Shown here one piece after another: positions 1-14,230 of a DNA stretch of 64,000 nt (positions are counted from its first letter, which is position 1; every line of letters begins with the position of its first letter). The notes under the pieces were generated by a model. The model made no database searches. It worked only from the letters and a program-made list of their open reading frames with translations, and was not told where the DNA came from. Both the position numbers and the translations under genes were made by a program. Location of the stretch: NCBI RefSeq assembly GCF_022539665.2, contig NC_081334.1:4092001-4156000 (forward strand), read 5' to 3'. This DNA is from Daphnia carinata (taxonomy: Eukaryota > Arthropoda > Branchiopoda > Diplostraca > Daphniidae).

Positions 1-2371
<2,371 letters not shown>

Positions 2372-2811
2372 TTGAATTTGAACTGAAAATGTACAGCCTT
2401 GTTGTTGATTCAGACATTCCTGTATTTGTTTGACTTTTAATATTTACGATGTTTTAAGATATGCACATATGACACAATATCATTTGGAAGAAAAATAGTA
2501 TGCAAAGAGATCGCTGATCGATCGCTCAGTATTCGGTCGACCATCAGAATAATTCAAAAACAAGCACAGTCTTTTACAAGTGTTCGTGTAGAGTAAGGTC
2601 GAATTCAAAGCATCCAGAGGAGATTTCTTTACTCGAACAATGACGTCTGTGACTCGTTATGTTGAAAATGAAATTCTCTTCGAGTGGTTTTTCATCACGT
2701 TGATCCTCTACTTCTTGCAGCGCTGGCGCTGATACACCTGACGTATGTTGAGCAAAATGCAGTAGCCCTTTATATAATAAGTCTCCGTCTAATCAAACTT
2801 CCCTTTTTTTT
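2372..2811. other. Tail-to-tail spacer between RTCA and a minus-strand gene
   Basis: AT-rich spacer that must hold the 3' ends of both converging transcripts. It contains a GATCGATCG-type palindromic stretch around 2510-2525. No gene is recognisable. Confidence 0.5.
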
Positions 2812-3153
2812 TTATAGAACTTTGATAGACGTCGAATCGACCAAATTGTCGAAATCTTTCTCGGGAGAAATGTCGATGGAGACACAGTAATACTTCTCAT
2901 CCGTTGTACCGTTATCGTTCACGACAACTTCGGATTTGGTGAGATCGACAGGTTTTAAATCGTCGATCGACAATCCGTTTGCTGACAAAATGGTGACTGC
3001 AGAAAAAGTTAAATCTTCCTTACTAGATTCACTAAAGTCAGTTTTCATGCCTTTACGACACCAGAGCGAACAGCGGACAGACGTGGCCAGGTAGGCTAAA
3101 ACTAACAAACAAACACAAGCAGCGAAAATCACAACTACTGCGATATCTTCCAT
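2812..3153 (-). CDS. Small single-pass membrane protein, uncharacterised
   Basis: An intronless 113-residue open frame starts at the ATG at 3153. After four residues comes a hydrophobic segment of about 22 residues (AVVVIFAACVCLLVLAYLA). This is followed by a Cys-containing basic patch (RCSLWCRK) and a polar, acidic tail of about 80 residues. The pattern fits a type III single-pass membrane protein with almost no ectodomain, with the Cys pair next to the membrane as a plausible palmitoylation site (inference). I do not recognise a family. The gene converges on RTCA. The frame is longer than chance frames nearby and its composition is protein-like, so I consider it real but not certain. Confidence 0.6.
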   Translation of the reverse strand: MEDIAVVVIFAACVCLLVLAYLATSVRCSLWCRKGMKTDFSESSKEDLTFSAVTILSANGLSIDDLKPVDLTKSEVVVNDNGTTDEKYYCVSIDISPEKDFDNLVDSTSIKVL

Positions 3154-4293
3154 AATTCACTTGCAAAGTTAAATTATTTTATTTTTTATGAGCGTCCACC
3201 TCTATCGGCTGATGCTGAGAGAATGGTTTGCAAACTAGGCAAGAGCTTCCCATTTGAAGTCGTTCATGAATGCGAATCAACTGTCATTTTGATCAAGAAA
3301 GCTCTCACGGTGTAAATTCAAAATGGTATTCCCCCTTTCCCGTAACATTCGCCTTCCGGCCAACTACAAGTGAAATCGGTTCACGGGAAATTGGTTGCGC
3401 GATGAATTCCACCCGTATGACAACACGAAAGCTATCACGTCATGCATAAAGGAAAAACCACGAAGACTCCCGAGGCGATTAACGAACAAAAGGCATATTA
3501 TGAAGCAAAATTTCATGAATGGTAGGTATACAAAGAAAGGAATACTGATGTCATTAATCTTAACGTTGTTTAGAAATGTGGCGGAAAAATGTTTTTATAA
3601 CGTTATTTAAATTTTAGCAATGTATATTTGTAAAATGTTTGACGGTACAGTTACTTCCAAAAAAAAAAACTTTTCAAGAGGATGAAATGTAAATTTCTAG
3701 AAGGTTAAATAGGACTGCTTTGTTACCGTAATTTGGTTTGCCTTTTCCCATGTCCAGTTATTTGCATATTCTAACTTGATCATGTTTAGGTATTTGGGGT
3801 GAAACGGCACATGTTAATTTCCTTATTCCATTTATAAAAACACGTAACAGCTCCCATCCGCAAGAGAACATTTCATAAGGTTATGGGCAAAGTTTCATTT
3901 TGCCAATATAGGTTTGTCAGTAGTTAATAAATTGTGATTTAATATCATTTTGTATGCAGGCGCACAATGTTACGGTTTCAAAATTTAACATTTTACTATC
4001 ATCGTTTAATATATTGGGCAACTTTAATCAAACTGAAGATTGGGTGATAGAACAATATATATAATAGCAGCTATTGAGGTAATAATTATCTGAAAAAATT
4101 TAATAATCAAACTTTGAGGATATTTAAAACTATTTGGTTTGAAGCCCTACGAACTGAAAGGAAATTTTAATTGTGCTTGATTTTCATTTCGGCTATAAAA
4201 TCACGATATGAAACTTTTGCCTGTTCACATTCTTCGTAAGTTGGAGGCGCTATTATTCACGTAAATACCATAACGTTGAATTAAATTTTAACC
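3154..4293. other. Intergenic, AT-rich
   Basis: No convincing coding exon; the open frames are short with atypical composition. The part near 3150-3300 should contain the promoter of the minus-strand membrane-protein gene. The right part probably holds the 3' UTR of the arrestin-domain gene. Confidence 0.45.
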
Positions 4294-5611
4294 TTAAAGA
4301 TTATCATAACAGAAAAATTTGTACTTACGACTGCCAAGCTGCAGTTCCCCTACACCTCTCGACATGGTGCTACCTAATGTCCGATCAGGTGTAATTGCAG
4401 GTAACGGAGTTGAATTGGTTAAATTTCGACGAGCAGTACTCCTAACATTTCCAATCGTGATATTTAGACGAATAGTTAAATTACGATCGAAGAATCCAGG
4501 ATCCACAATTAACTAAATTTCCCAATACTATCAAGTGAACGAGCGTTGCAAGGTAAGAACATTAAAAACCTTTATCACGTAAGATGTATAGATTAAATCA
4601 CAGTACGGCATGCCGGACGATGGAACATGTGGAACAATAATAGGAAAGCTTTCCCAAACTTGAACTTCATTATCACAGATTGATCTTCCTTTTTTCTCCC
4701 AGAGAACTTTCTTCGCCTTATTTTCATGTTTTCCATCGGTGAATGTGGTGTACTAATTAATCAAAAATATGCAAATTACTTTATAGTTAAAACCTATGGG
4801 ATACGTACCTGAATAAGTTGAACGGTAGTTCCCCTTACAGATTTACCGCTATAATTATCGATAGTTGCGTTAAACTGAATTTCTTCACCAGGTATGTAGC
4901 CCGTTTTATCTAACCAGGCATCTGCCATAATCCTCTTCAAACCGGACCGCGGTTTTGACATGGATTCTCGCAATGGAAACTGATGACAGTTGAATAATAG
5001 AACAGTTAATTTACTACAGAAGTAACTGAAAATACCGAAGAAGTTTCGTCTTTGCTGAGATCCACGATGGCGTTCACGGTAAAATACATTCGACTGACAT
5101 AATCAAATTTGAATAATGATCGTCTCTTTAGCACGGCTTTGAGGCTGTATCGAATATTGCCCGATTTATCTTCGTAGGAGCTTGGAATATCGGGTGGAAG
5201 TGCAAATTTGAAGGGGAACTTGACTCTATTGGTAAATACTACATCACAAGTAAATTATTTAATACCTTTAATTTATTAAATTAAACTCTTTTACCTGCAA
5301 TAGGTGAAGAATCATGTGTCAAAAGAATCTTGAGATTCAAATAGGAACTTTGTGCACAGTACGAAACGTCGTTCTTGTTCCAGGCTACTTTTGCACGCCC
5401 CTCGACCTCGATGTACGAGCCTGACAAGATACAAAAATCACAGTATAAAATACGATGTTTAATGTAATAACGTACCATTTAAATTAACTTTCGTAGTGCC
5501 CCAAACGACAACAGCACCAGACACGACCTGTCCAGGTGTGTAACCATAACAATGTGACGACGTACTAGTTTCAACTGGGTCCAGCTCGATGGTAATATGT
5601 TTGACACCCAT
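4294..5611 (-). CDS. Arrestin domain-containing protein (ARRDC/alpha-arrestin family)
   Basis: Alpha-arrestins are cytosolic adaptors that link membrane cargo to ubiquitin ligases and endocytosis. The start is the ATG at 5611 (MGVKHITIELDPVET). The N-terminal arrestin fold shows GYTPGQVVSGAVVVWG, then a GRAKVAW strand. Next comes FPFKFALPPDIPSSYEDKSG followed by IRYSLKAVL, the family's hallmark stretch. The C-terminal fold shows GYIPGEEIQFNATIDNYSG, TTVQLIQ and SFPIIVPHVPSSG. It ends with DRNLTIRLNITIGN and a polar tail to 4294. At least six exons are joined by short introns of about 60-80 bp in consistent phase. I see no PPxY motif in the tail, so NEDD4-type ligase recruitment is not evident. 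The gene is head-to-head with the ankyrin gene, with about 1 kb between starts. Which ARRDC subgroup it belongs to cannot be told. Confidence 0.85.
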
Positions 5612-6655
5612 GACTGTCGATCCAACAATGTCAGCCGTGTGATACTTTTTCTATTTCAGGAAGCTTCAGGAAAAAAAGTGGATTTTCTAACCCTTCCTCC
5701 TTACCTACAGGAGACGAAGGTTGGTACGTAGAAGTTTGGCGAAACCAAAACTATTACACGCTGGTTTCAAGGACGTGGCGGTTGGCAACTCTCTCAAAGG
5801 TGGGAGATGCCTGTAAAGTGCAAGAGAAAACAGGTGAAATTCAAAATGGGCACATCTCGCCGTGTCCTTCACAATTTCAGGTAAAATATTTACTCCCAAA
5901 ATCGTCTGCTTAATCTTAATGACATAATTATGTAAATTTTACGCTCGTTATTCTTAAAGCGAAGTGGTTTGTTATGAATTAAAAGCCATAGTCTACCTTA
6001 CCCGAGTTTAGCATTGTGAAGTAGTAAAGCTCAAAACTTCTGAAGTTCAATGAATGTATTGTCTTGTAAGCGGCTCCACAGTTCTTATCACAACCGCCTC
6101 GTATGTAGCCACGATCAAAATGACACCAACAGATTGCATTGAGTGACGTTACATGCAATTGCGACATGTTGCGTTTAGAAATATCCATGGAAATGACGCT
6201 TTCACATGTGCGGTTTACCTATTTAATCTTATTCGCATTAGTAAAAAAAAAACGTGCTATTTCCGGCTCTTTTTACGATGTTTAACAGCAAACCTTTTTT
6301 CGATCTGTTTGTCAAGTTTCGAAACGCCGCTTCAATGCGGATGAGACTTGTTAAAACAAAAGTTAGTCGGTGCTGTTTAGCAGCCGGCAAATAAAGATAC
6401 AATAACGTGTTTCAAAAGATAATTCTGTCCGTTAAGAGCTAATTAAATGTAGTAAACGGAAACGGACAAAAGCATTTGACTTTTTTTTTTTTTTTTTAGT
6501 CACATATCCCATAAAAGCTTTCGAGTTGGACGGACGGAGCCAGTATCACAAAACGTTTATGCGGAATTAGGGGTCAGTTTATTTTTCTCAGATTATTGTA
6601 TTCGCCAATTCTAGTAGTGTCCGTTATAATTTCCCTTTGGAAGACGTCAAAAGAA
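5612..6655. other. Divergent promoter region between arrestin-domain and ankyrin genes
   Basis: About 1 kb between two divergently transcribed genes. A homopolymer T run lies at about 6481-6499. The two short minus-strand frames at 5705-5899 and 5979-6188 have no recognisable domain. The second ends in a splice-donor-like GGTAAGG, so an untranslated or extra 5' exon of the arrestin-domain gene is possible but unproven. Confidence 0.4.
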
Positions 6656-7972
6656 ATGGCATCACGTGAATTTCTAATGGAGCATTATAGTGCAGCAATC
6701 CAACAGGAGGTAAAAATTCAGTAATAAATTAATAAAGGGAATATTAATTAATGTAAACTAATTTAGTTGGAAGATAAGCTGATGAATTTAATGGCGGACA
6801 AGAATTCTAATTTGAACGAAATCGATGCTTTGATCGGTCAAGGTGTTAACATAAATTGCGTCAATCGTGAAGGTTTGACTCCACTTCTGCAACTGGTCAA
6901 GCTAAACCATGCGAGAAACGATTTAATGGATGTGATTCACTTGTTGTTGGATCAAAACGATATTGACATCAATTGCAAAGATAACGAAGAATGGAATGCT
7001 CTTTATTATTTGTGTCGCCTTTATCAGAAACCGAATTTGATTGATATTATTCTGTTGTTGATTCAACGGGGAATCCAAGTCGACTGGACCAACAAACTGA
7101 GGCAAAATGCGTTACTATTACTGTGCCAACATTATCCGCACGAAAATATGCTCGATATTATTCAAATTTTCATTGATAATAATACCAATATCAGATGGAC
7201 TGACGATGACGGATGGAATGCTCTGCATCATTTGTGCAATAAGTACAAACAATCGAATTTAGTGGACATCATTCGTCTTTTAGTAGAACACGGAATGGAC
7301 ATTACATGCAACAATGGTGGCGCATGGAACGCATTTCATATTCTATGTCATGAAAAGACGGAAGACGATTGTATGGATTTAATTAAACTTTTTATCAATC
7401 TTGGAATAGATGTCAATAGTAAGAATAACGGGGGATGGAACGCGCTACATTGTTTGTGTCAAAATTATCAGAAGGATAATCTGATTGACATTGTTCGAAT
7501 TTTTATCGATCATGGTATCGACATCAATTGTATTAACGACAATGGATGGAATGTTCTACATATTCTATGTAATCGGAACACGGAAGAAAATTTGATTGAT
7601 TTAATTCAACTGTTGATTGATCGCGGAATAGACGTCAATAGTAAGAATAACTGGGGATGGAATGCGTTACATTTTTTGTGTAAAACCTATAAGAAGGATA
7701 ATCTAATTGACATCATTCGACTTTTTATTAACAACGGTATCGATATCAAGTGTAATAACGGTAGTGGATGGAACGTTCTACATATTTTGTGCAGGTCTTG
7801 CTCGAATCTCGACAATTTGGTTGAGATGGTTCAGCTTTTGGTTGAAAATGGAATCGACGTTGATTGCCAGAGCCATTTTGGTAGAGGAGGTAATGCATTC
7901 CAAATTTTGTGCAAGTCCAATGCAAATGCTAAACTGCACAATACACTTAAACTACTTCTTGAGAAGAATTAA
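6656..7972 (+). CDS. Ankyrin-repeat protein with 37-residue WNALHxLC units
   Basis: Exon 1 is 6656-6709 (MASREFLMEHYSAAIQQE). A 57-bp intron follows, and a single long second exon runs from 6767 to the stop at 7972, giving about 419 residues. From about residue 60 the protein is a regular array of ten or so units of about 37 residues. The consensus is WNALHxLC, then a charged turn, then NLIDIIRLLIDxGIDINCKNN and a G before the next W. This is an ankyrin-like helix-turn-helix unit, but TPLHxA is replaced by WNALHxLC and the unit is longer than the canonical 33 residues. No other domain, signal peptide or membrane segment is seen. Protein binding in the cytosol is the expected role (inference). 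The N-terminal LTPLLQLV unit and the last unit (FGRGGNAFQILC) are the most divergent. Confidence 0.85.
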
Positions 7973-9735
7973 CTACAAGAAACAAAAAATATTATCAGCA
8001 ACCTATTATCCCTAAATTTTTCAAAGGATTAACAAATGATCAATCATTACTCACATAAATTGGCAACCAATTAATAGAGGAAATATTTCAAACAATACAC
8101 TCTTTGCTTTTGTTTCCATGATCCATGCATTCCTTCCATGTTTTAGTTCTGAATATGAATCAACGGATTGCTCCATCTCAAAGATGGCACCGGAATCTCT
8201 CCATCTATCCTCATCTTTTTTTTTAAACATCATATTACACTGATCCGCCATGAAAATATATTAAAGTTTATTTCATTTTACCTCGTTGTAGGACGGTTAG
8301 CCAACACAAATTTGGACTCATTTTAACACTGGTGACTACACTGCAGTTCTAGTTAATTGCTTCATCCATTTAAACTTAAGCATCACAAACGAGTAAAATT
8401 AAATTTTTCTTCCAATTGCCCAATATGAAAGCGCCATTCATAACTTTTAACTGAGTTCGTAACTTAATTGAGTTTCGCTTGAGGGAGGGCTAGCAAAAAC
8501 ACGTGCATTGGTTGGTTTTTCAAGTGTCCTTGATAAATCTAGATTCTTTTCGTCATGCGACCACAAAGTAAAACGTCCTTTCTTGACCTCTTGACATTTT
8601 TTTTTGTAGGGGTAGGCTATGAAAGAAATCCTTGATCGTTTTCTATTTTACAGAGGAAAGGGACACGTATTGCACACGTGTTTTTCTTCAGCAACGTCTG
8701 CGAACGCTTTGTGAAAAAGGGGTATGGTAACCTTTTTTCGAATCGCTTGCCAAGTTTTCATAAAGGTTCCCATTTTTTTAGTAAGAAATGCAACGTTGAA
8801 TAGTCCATATTGGCGCCGCAAAGCACATTTTAGTTCTTTCTCTTCTGTGCGATCGTTGTTAGTTTCTGCGTCCAGGTCAAGGTAATCATTTTATTTCAAG
8901 TCCATTAATTTTAAATTGTTTTGCTCTTGTTAAATACTCAACGTAAAGCGTATTTGGATTGGAACTTATGTTTCAATTTGACGTTGTTTGCTCAGTATGA
9001 ACTTTATTGTCTATGGGAAATTAATTGCATTAAATATCATTTGGTTGGCCACGTTGTGCGTTACAGACGTAGGCAATCTACTCTTATAACGCAGTAAATA
9101 CACGTGATAGAAGGTTGGCGCCAAACCAGATCTTGCATTTGCCAGCTGAATTATCTGTTTGTAATACGATTAATTTGAACAAGACAATCAATAAGAGCTG
9201 GGAAGACAATAGTGTGAAATCTAGTTGACCTTTTTGCTGAAATGACGTTCTCTAAAAGTGAACTAAAATTAGTTACAGTCCTGAAATGGTTGTAATTGTT
9301 GACTTTTACTGTAATGGAAAAAATCTAGTATGGTCAATCTCTTTTCGTTTCAGGATTTTGGTAACAACGGTTAGCGGACCATACTTGATGTGCTCTCGGG
9401 TTAGTTGTTCGGTGACTTGCCTTTTTTCTGTTTCGTCAATTCGGCTTCAGCAGAGGTGAACAGAAAATTAGATTATAGGCTAAAAGTCAAAGGGTTTGAT
9501 AAACAAGATTTTTGGTGACCTTTTAGCAAGACTATATTTTAAATTACATCAAGGCTTCATAAAGGTAAATGTACAGAATTCCTCGATAGCAAAATTGCAA
9601 TTGATTTGCATCTCTTGCAAATCAGGCTATATTTACTAATGCAATGTTTTTATCTAACAACCTGTTTGGCAGATGAACCAAATGATATTCCAGGAATCCA
9701 AAGGAAATTTGTAAACAATTCTTCATTCCCCATCT
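7973..9735. other. Intergenic, AT-rich, no gene seen
   Basis: Nothing here resembles a conserved exon. A splice-donor-like CAAG/GTAATC at about 8880, after a pyrimidine-rich stretch, could be the end of a 5' non-coding exon on the plus strand, but no matching coding exon was found. The short frames at 8051-8251 and 9606-9788 look like chance. Confidence 0.4.
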
Positions 9736-10065
9736 TTAGTTGTCCAATTGAGGCATGTCGGGAGTCGTTGGCTGAGTTGCGTCGATAAAGGGAATGCATT
9801 CAGCACTAGTAAAAGCCGTCGTGACATCTTCCAGTAATTCTGCTTGAGATCCCATTGGAGCTGGATCGCGGCAAGTGATCGGTCCGGGATCCTTCGGTGG
9901 AGGTAAGATCAGCCCGCCTACGTAGAAGGAATAATGTCGTTGAGGTAACACACCAAGAGTTCTAGCCCTTCGATGCATAAAGAGGCAAGCGCAAAGTAAA
10001 ACCAGCACTATGAAGCAAGGGCCACCGATGACTACAAGAAGCCAAAGCCAATATTTATCAGCCAT
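9736..10065 (-). CDS. Small single-pass membrane protein, uncharacterised
   Basis: An intronless 109-residue frame starts at the ATG at 10065. It opens MADKYW, then a strong hydrophobic segment of about 24 residues (LWLLVVIGGPCFIVLVLLCAC). A basic stop-transfer (MHRRAR) and a Pro-rich polar tail of about 75 residues follow, with LPPPKDPGP and several acidic residues. The architecture matches the frames at 2812-3153, 14054-14230 and 50285-50677: a tiny N-terminal ectodomain, one membrane span, a basic patch, and a disordered cytosolic tail. No family is recognised. Its GC content and codon use are more coding-like than the surrounding AT-rich spacer. Confidence 0.6.
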   Translation of the reverse strand: MADKYWLWLLVVIGGPCFIVLVLLCACLFMHRRARTLGVLPQRHYSFYVGGLILPPPKDPGPITCRDPAPMGSQAELLEDVTTAFTSAECIPFIDATQPTTPDMPQLDN

Positions 10066-11951
10066 TAGTCGACTACTAACACAAGAGCAGTAAGTGCACG
10101 ATCGTTTTCCCCCTCGCTTTGTCTTAGAGATGGTGTAATAGATGCTGACTTTAGGAAGACTTGCGAAGGATACAGCTCCTTTCCTCTAACGTATCACGAA
10201 AATCAGATTCGGTTAACCTCATCTGTGCCGGGAAGTGGGCACGTGAGAACTCAGCAGCAATAGTTACGTCACCAATTCGAGTTGGGCTCAATTAGATGCG
10301 AGTTACAATTTAATTGACTAAACTTGTACACTTAAACTTTCTCTGGGAAGTGATTTGTATTAAAAAAAAACGGTGTTTAATAGTTCAGTGGTGGTATACG
10401 TAACCAAAACAGACTATGCCTTATTTGTAAGTATTGTTGAACAGTGTTGGGGAACTGTAGCGGACTGGTTTTTTAAACTTAGCTATTCTTGTGTTACTTG
10501 TGACGTCACATTCACGTGCGTTGTTATTGTAGGTTTTTTAGGTTAGTAAGGCTTGTGCTTTGAATTTCATTGTTCTGTCAGATGAGCTCTTTAAAACAGC
10601 TGAATGGGTCAAGATGAGTCAATTTATGTGAAAGAGAATTGAAAGCTGTGTCATAAATAGCAATGAGGTATGAGGTAATTTATATACAATTTATTGATGT
10701 AAGGAAATTCTTTATGGAGGGAGATTAACTGAATTATAGTAACCACTACGTTTTCAGAGGAGCTGTACTCGATTATTAACCATATATTTTACGAGGAGTT
10801 TTACTCCGGCGTGGTTTGTAAGTATTCGTTTTTTAATCTAGAGTAGAGGTTTCTATTTTATTCGTTAGTAATTTGCCAACTGATGACGAATGAGAATACT
10901 GCCTAATTATAATGGTTATTTCAACGATCTTCATAGCCAATATGTGGTCCCTTTATTTGTCTATCTTTGTCTGCGAATCAAGTTAACATCCGCAAAACCA
11001 TATCCGCGTATGGTGCCTGCTGAATAAAGAAAAATGACCTTTCTTGATTTGATGGAGGGTGAAGATCGATTTGATAAAGGACACTGTCCAAACGTGGACT
11101 TGGTCTGGGTAAGTAGATGTCGTTTAAATTTTTAAATTAGATCTTTTAGACTGATTAAAGTTGTCAATTTTGTTTTCTTTGACGGTTTAAGTTTGAAATG
11201 TAGGAAATATTGTATATGGGGTGCACTCTTCAATAGTTGAGTTGATAGAAGTGAAACTGAAATGAAATGGTGTTGCAGAATAAGTGCTTCGTACCATAAT
11301 GAATAAAACTTCTTAGGTAAATGAGGTATTTCGTTTCTCAAACTATTCCTCGCGTTATTTTGTCTATCAAGTGTTTCTATTTTTCCTATTTTTTGTGCAG
11401 TGAAAATTGTTGCAATTCCAAGTTCGCGTACTGCTTTCTACGTTTCCCCGCCATGGTTCGACATCATCCGATATATTGGAGCAGTCTGAAGGTGGAAAGC
11501 AATAAGTTTTCATGAACAAACAGGTTATTTTTGTTATTTCCCTATTCCACATATTGCTTTGCAACACTGCTTAGAAGTTTTTTTATTTTTTGTTAGTAGA
11601 CATGGTCAAGTCGTGTGGGTGGGCTTCGGTGAAACTCCATCCATGTTCATCGAGGGCGTATAACTTTCAATCCATCTTCGCATAAAGTGGCCAAATGGGT
11701 TAAAAGGAGTTTCTTAGAAGTGGAAACTTTAAAAATTAAATTCGGATCTTCTCCTACACCACGCTGGCATAAATTGCTTCATACTAAGGTAAAAAGAAGA
11801 ATTGTCAAGTTTGATGGTAATGAAATTTGTAGTAACAAATTGATGCGATAAAATGATATTGTATTCGCAGTGGAATGGCAGACAAAAGCACAAGAAGAAC
11901 AAGAGGGAAAGACAGTCAAAGAAATGCAACAATTGTCAAATTGTTAACATA
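10066..11951. other. Intergenic stretch with doubtful plus-strand exon-like pieces
   Basis: Several plus-strand pieces have splice-like borders and short open frames: 11034-11108, 11401 to about 11490, and 11633 to about 11787 followed by about 11871-11946. The last pair reads as a basic, Lys-rich tail. I could not join them into one frame without a stop, and I recognise no family. Either this is a small unrecognised gene with wrong borders in my reading, or a decayed one. Confidence 0.25.
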
Positions 11952-12689
11952 TTAGTAACGTCCTTGGGTTTGAGTGGAAGCTGACTGAGGAGCAGCGTAC
12001 GCCTGTTGCTGCTGGGATGTAGCTGAAGCAGCGAAAGCATTCTGCTGTTGGGGAGCAGCAAAGGTTTGCTGTTGGGCAGTGGCAAAGGTCTGTTGCTGGG
12101 GAGCAACAGATTCGGCAACGGATGAAGAAGCAATTGGGGCTTGTTGGGGAGCGGATGCGGCAGGATTGATGGTGATGCAAGAGCAGATCTGTTGGGTAGT
12201 TGTTGGTGCGGCGGGACTGGCGGCTGGTCTGAATGGCTCAGCAACGAATGCTGGGCTAGCTGCGGGTCTTTGCTGCTCAAGAGGAAGCGCTGCGATGTTC
12301 GGGACTATTTGTTGGCTCGGGCTAGCAAACGATTGACCGCCCAACATTCCGCTTAGACCAGTACTTCCCGATTGCGATCCCTGGTTGCTGGAAGATCTGT
12401 AGGAATTGAACACAGCATGAAATGACAGCTATGGAGTGAAATAAAAGAAATTTCAGCTTACTGGGACACGTACTGGCCGGAGCAGGAAATAGCCAACATG
12501 GCGCACATCACAACAACCTAAAAAAGGAAAACAATTCAGAATGAAATGGTAACACTTCAAAAATTCTCGATTCAACAAGTATTAATTTTTTAATGCTATG
12601 ATGGTACGTTCAAACAAGTTAAATTTGCTGGGCTTTTATTTGACCAGGAACGATTTAAAAACTGTACTTACGGTTTTGAAGGTGTTCAT
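11952..12689 (-). CDS. Secreted Ala/Gln/Ser-rich protein, cuticle- or matrix-like
   Basis: Three exons. The first is tiny and encodes MNTFKT from the ATG at 12689. The second is about 12463-12520 and completes a signal peptide (VVVMCAMLAISCSGQ). The last exon runs from about 12398 to the stop at 11952. The mature protein of about 150 residues is almost entirely low-complexity: SSSNQGSQSGS, then repeated AxPQQQxFAxAQQQTFAAPQQQ units. A single CSC lies mid-protein. The short first coding exon carrying part of the signal peptide is the usual layout of arthropod cuticle-type genes (established pattern). A TATA box sits upstream. It is probably extracellular and structural, but no chitin-binding consensus is present, so a cuticle role is inference. 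Confidence 0.7.
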
Positions 12690-12764
12690 CTTGAGGAGGA
12701 AGTTTGAGTGGTGTACTGGAATACTTGTAAAAGTGAACTGATGTCTTTCCATGGAAATGCAGCA

Positions 12765-12775
12765 CCTTTATATAG
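12765..12775 (-). promoter_or_regulatory. TATA box of the secreted Ala/Gln-rich gene
   Basis: The minus strand reads CTATATAAAGG about 80 bases upstream of the ATG at 12689. That leaves room for a start site 25-30 bases downstream and a short leader. Confidence 0.6.
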
Positions 12776-14053
12776 TCCGACACAGGCCCAGTCGACCACC
12801 ACGGAATAGTTGGTTGTTGTGCTCCAGAACAAAAGGTACGGTAAAAAAAAAACTGACCTGGTTTAAAGGTAAAATAGTTGACCGTAGCTTTCACTGTTGG
12901 TTGTTGCTGGGTACGTCCGAGCGAGGTCACAGGCCCCCACGACCTATTTTACCTTGCTTTTCAAAGCTTTCTACTATTTTATAGTTTCATTTCTAGTCAA
13001 ACGCAGTACTTTTTATTGTTTTTCCTTTGTTGTACTAGGACAAATACTGCGAGGTCGTGTAATACTTTCGAGCGGGTCAGTTAACCGAACAGCAAGCAAG
13101 GTCATCTTGTTGCTACGCCAACCAAAGCTACCGTTAACTTTGAACAAGAGGGAACTATTTCCAATCTACGACTATGCAAACTAGTATGATGATTATCTCC
13201 TTACTGTGTCTTCCTGAATTTGCAGATTTTGGAAGGCCTTTTAGGTAACTGAAATTTTTTCAATATCGTTCAGTGTTTCGTCTTGCATAGCTTCTTTTGT
13301 ACAGGCATTTAGCTCGTATCCCATAAAGACTATACGTAAATTGTAAACATAATTTTAGTGATAGCGTTAACTTTTTTGATTTGCTACAGTGTAACATTAT
13401 ACAGACGTTACTTGTGGAGTCTAATGCATAGCGGAATGGAAATGGACTCGTGTTAATCTACCTGAAAGTACAGCCTGGGAATTAACGCTGTTGCCTTGCT
13501 ATTGTCTTTATCTTTTAGATTGGTATGTCGGAGGTGTTGTAAATGGTTGATGTTTGCGTGACTCAACGTTTCTAATCATTTTATAACGTAATAATTCTTT
13601 TTTTTTAGCGGAATATTTTTACCAAACATTTAATCATGATTTTGAGATTTGAGAACTTTAATCCTGTGAAACAATATTTCACCGAAATTAGAGTTTGAAC
13701 AAACACGTCCATTGGAACAAAAGTTACGGGAAGTTCGAGAAAGTTTGCGGAATAATCCAACTGTTCGGTATGCCGAAGTTAATCCCGAAGACTTGTTTAT
13801 TTCTCCTGGAGATTTACAGTTAGGTGAGGTTTAAATCTGCTTCCATTTATCTTCATGTAGCAATGCTATGTTGATTTTTCCTCTTGTTTAGGGTAAAGTT
13901 ATTTCGGTACGATAACGTACCATTCGGAAAGGAGAAATAACGTTGGCTGTTATGCAAAACAATAGACTGTCCAGCGCAGTTTCCATACTTTATTAGTGGA
14001 CTGCATCGAAAGGAAGTGAGTGTAACATACGTATACAATTTTTATTGGCATTT
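12776..14053. other. Intergenic, with one unassigned plus-strand exon-like piece
   Basis: Most of this stretch shows nothing. At 13692-13828 the plus strand has an open segment bounded by an AG acceptor and a GT donor. It encodes a charged, helical-looking peptide that begins EFEQTRPLEQKLREVRE and ends with PEDLFISPGDLQL. A 19-nt piece at 13226-13244 would join it in frame. No start codon or family was found, so this may be part of a small unrecognised gene. Confidence 0.25.
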
Positions 14054-14230
14054 TCATTCCGTGTCCACTACGACGATGGTATTGTCTGCTCCTTTAGTGC
14101 CTACGGATGCCGGAGTGGAGCCGAAGTCGGCTTCACCCGATCTACCACCACGACATTTGGCACACATTCCGATGGCAGCTAACAAAACCATAAATCCGCA
14201 AACGACGAACAGGAAAGAGCTAAAATCCAT
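14054..14230 (-). CDS. Very small single-pass membrane protein (58 aa)
   Basis: A 58-codon frame starts at the ATG at 14230 and stops at 14054-14056. It reads MDFSSFLFVVCGFMVLLAAI, then GMCAKCRGGR. A polar tail of about 28 residues follows and ends TIVVVDTE. One hydrophobic span of about 18 residues is followed by a CxxC and a basic patch. The plan is the same as the small membrane proteins at 2812-3153 and 9736-10065. No family is recognised. The hydrophobic-basic-polar order, the GC-rich coding stretch inside AT-rich surroundings, and the resemblance to neighbouring small frames argue that it is real. Confidence 0.5.
   Translation of the reverse strand: MDFSSFLFVVCGFMVLLAAIGMCAKCRGGRSGEADFGSTPASVGTKGADNTIVVVDTE

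Noticed and set aside
11034-11946. Chain of plus-strand exon-like pieces beginning MTFLDLMEGEDRF
   Set aside because: No combination of the visible donors and acceptors keeps an open frame throughout, and no family is recognised.
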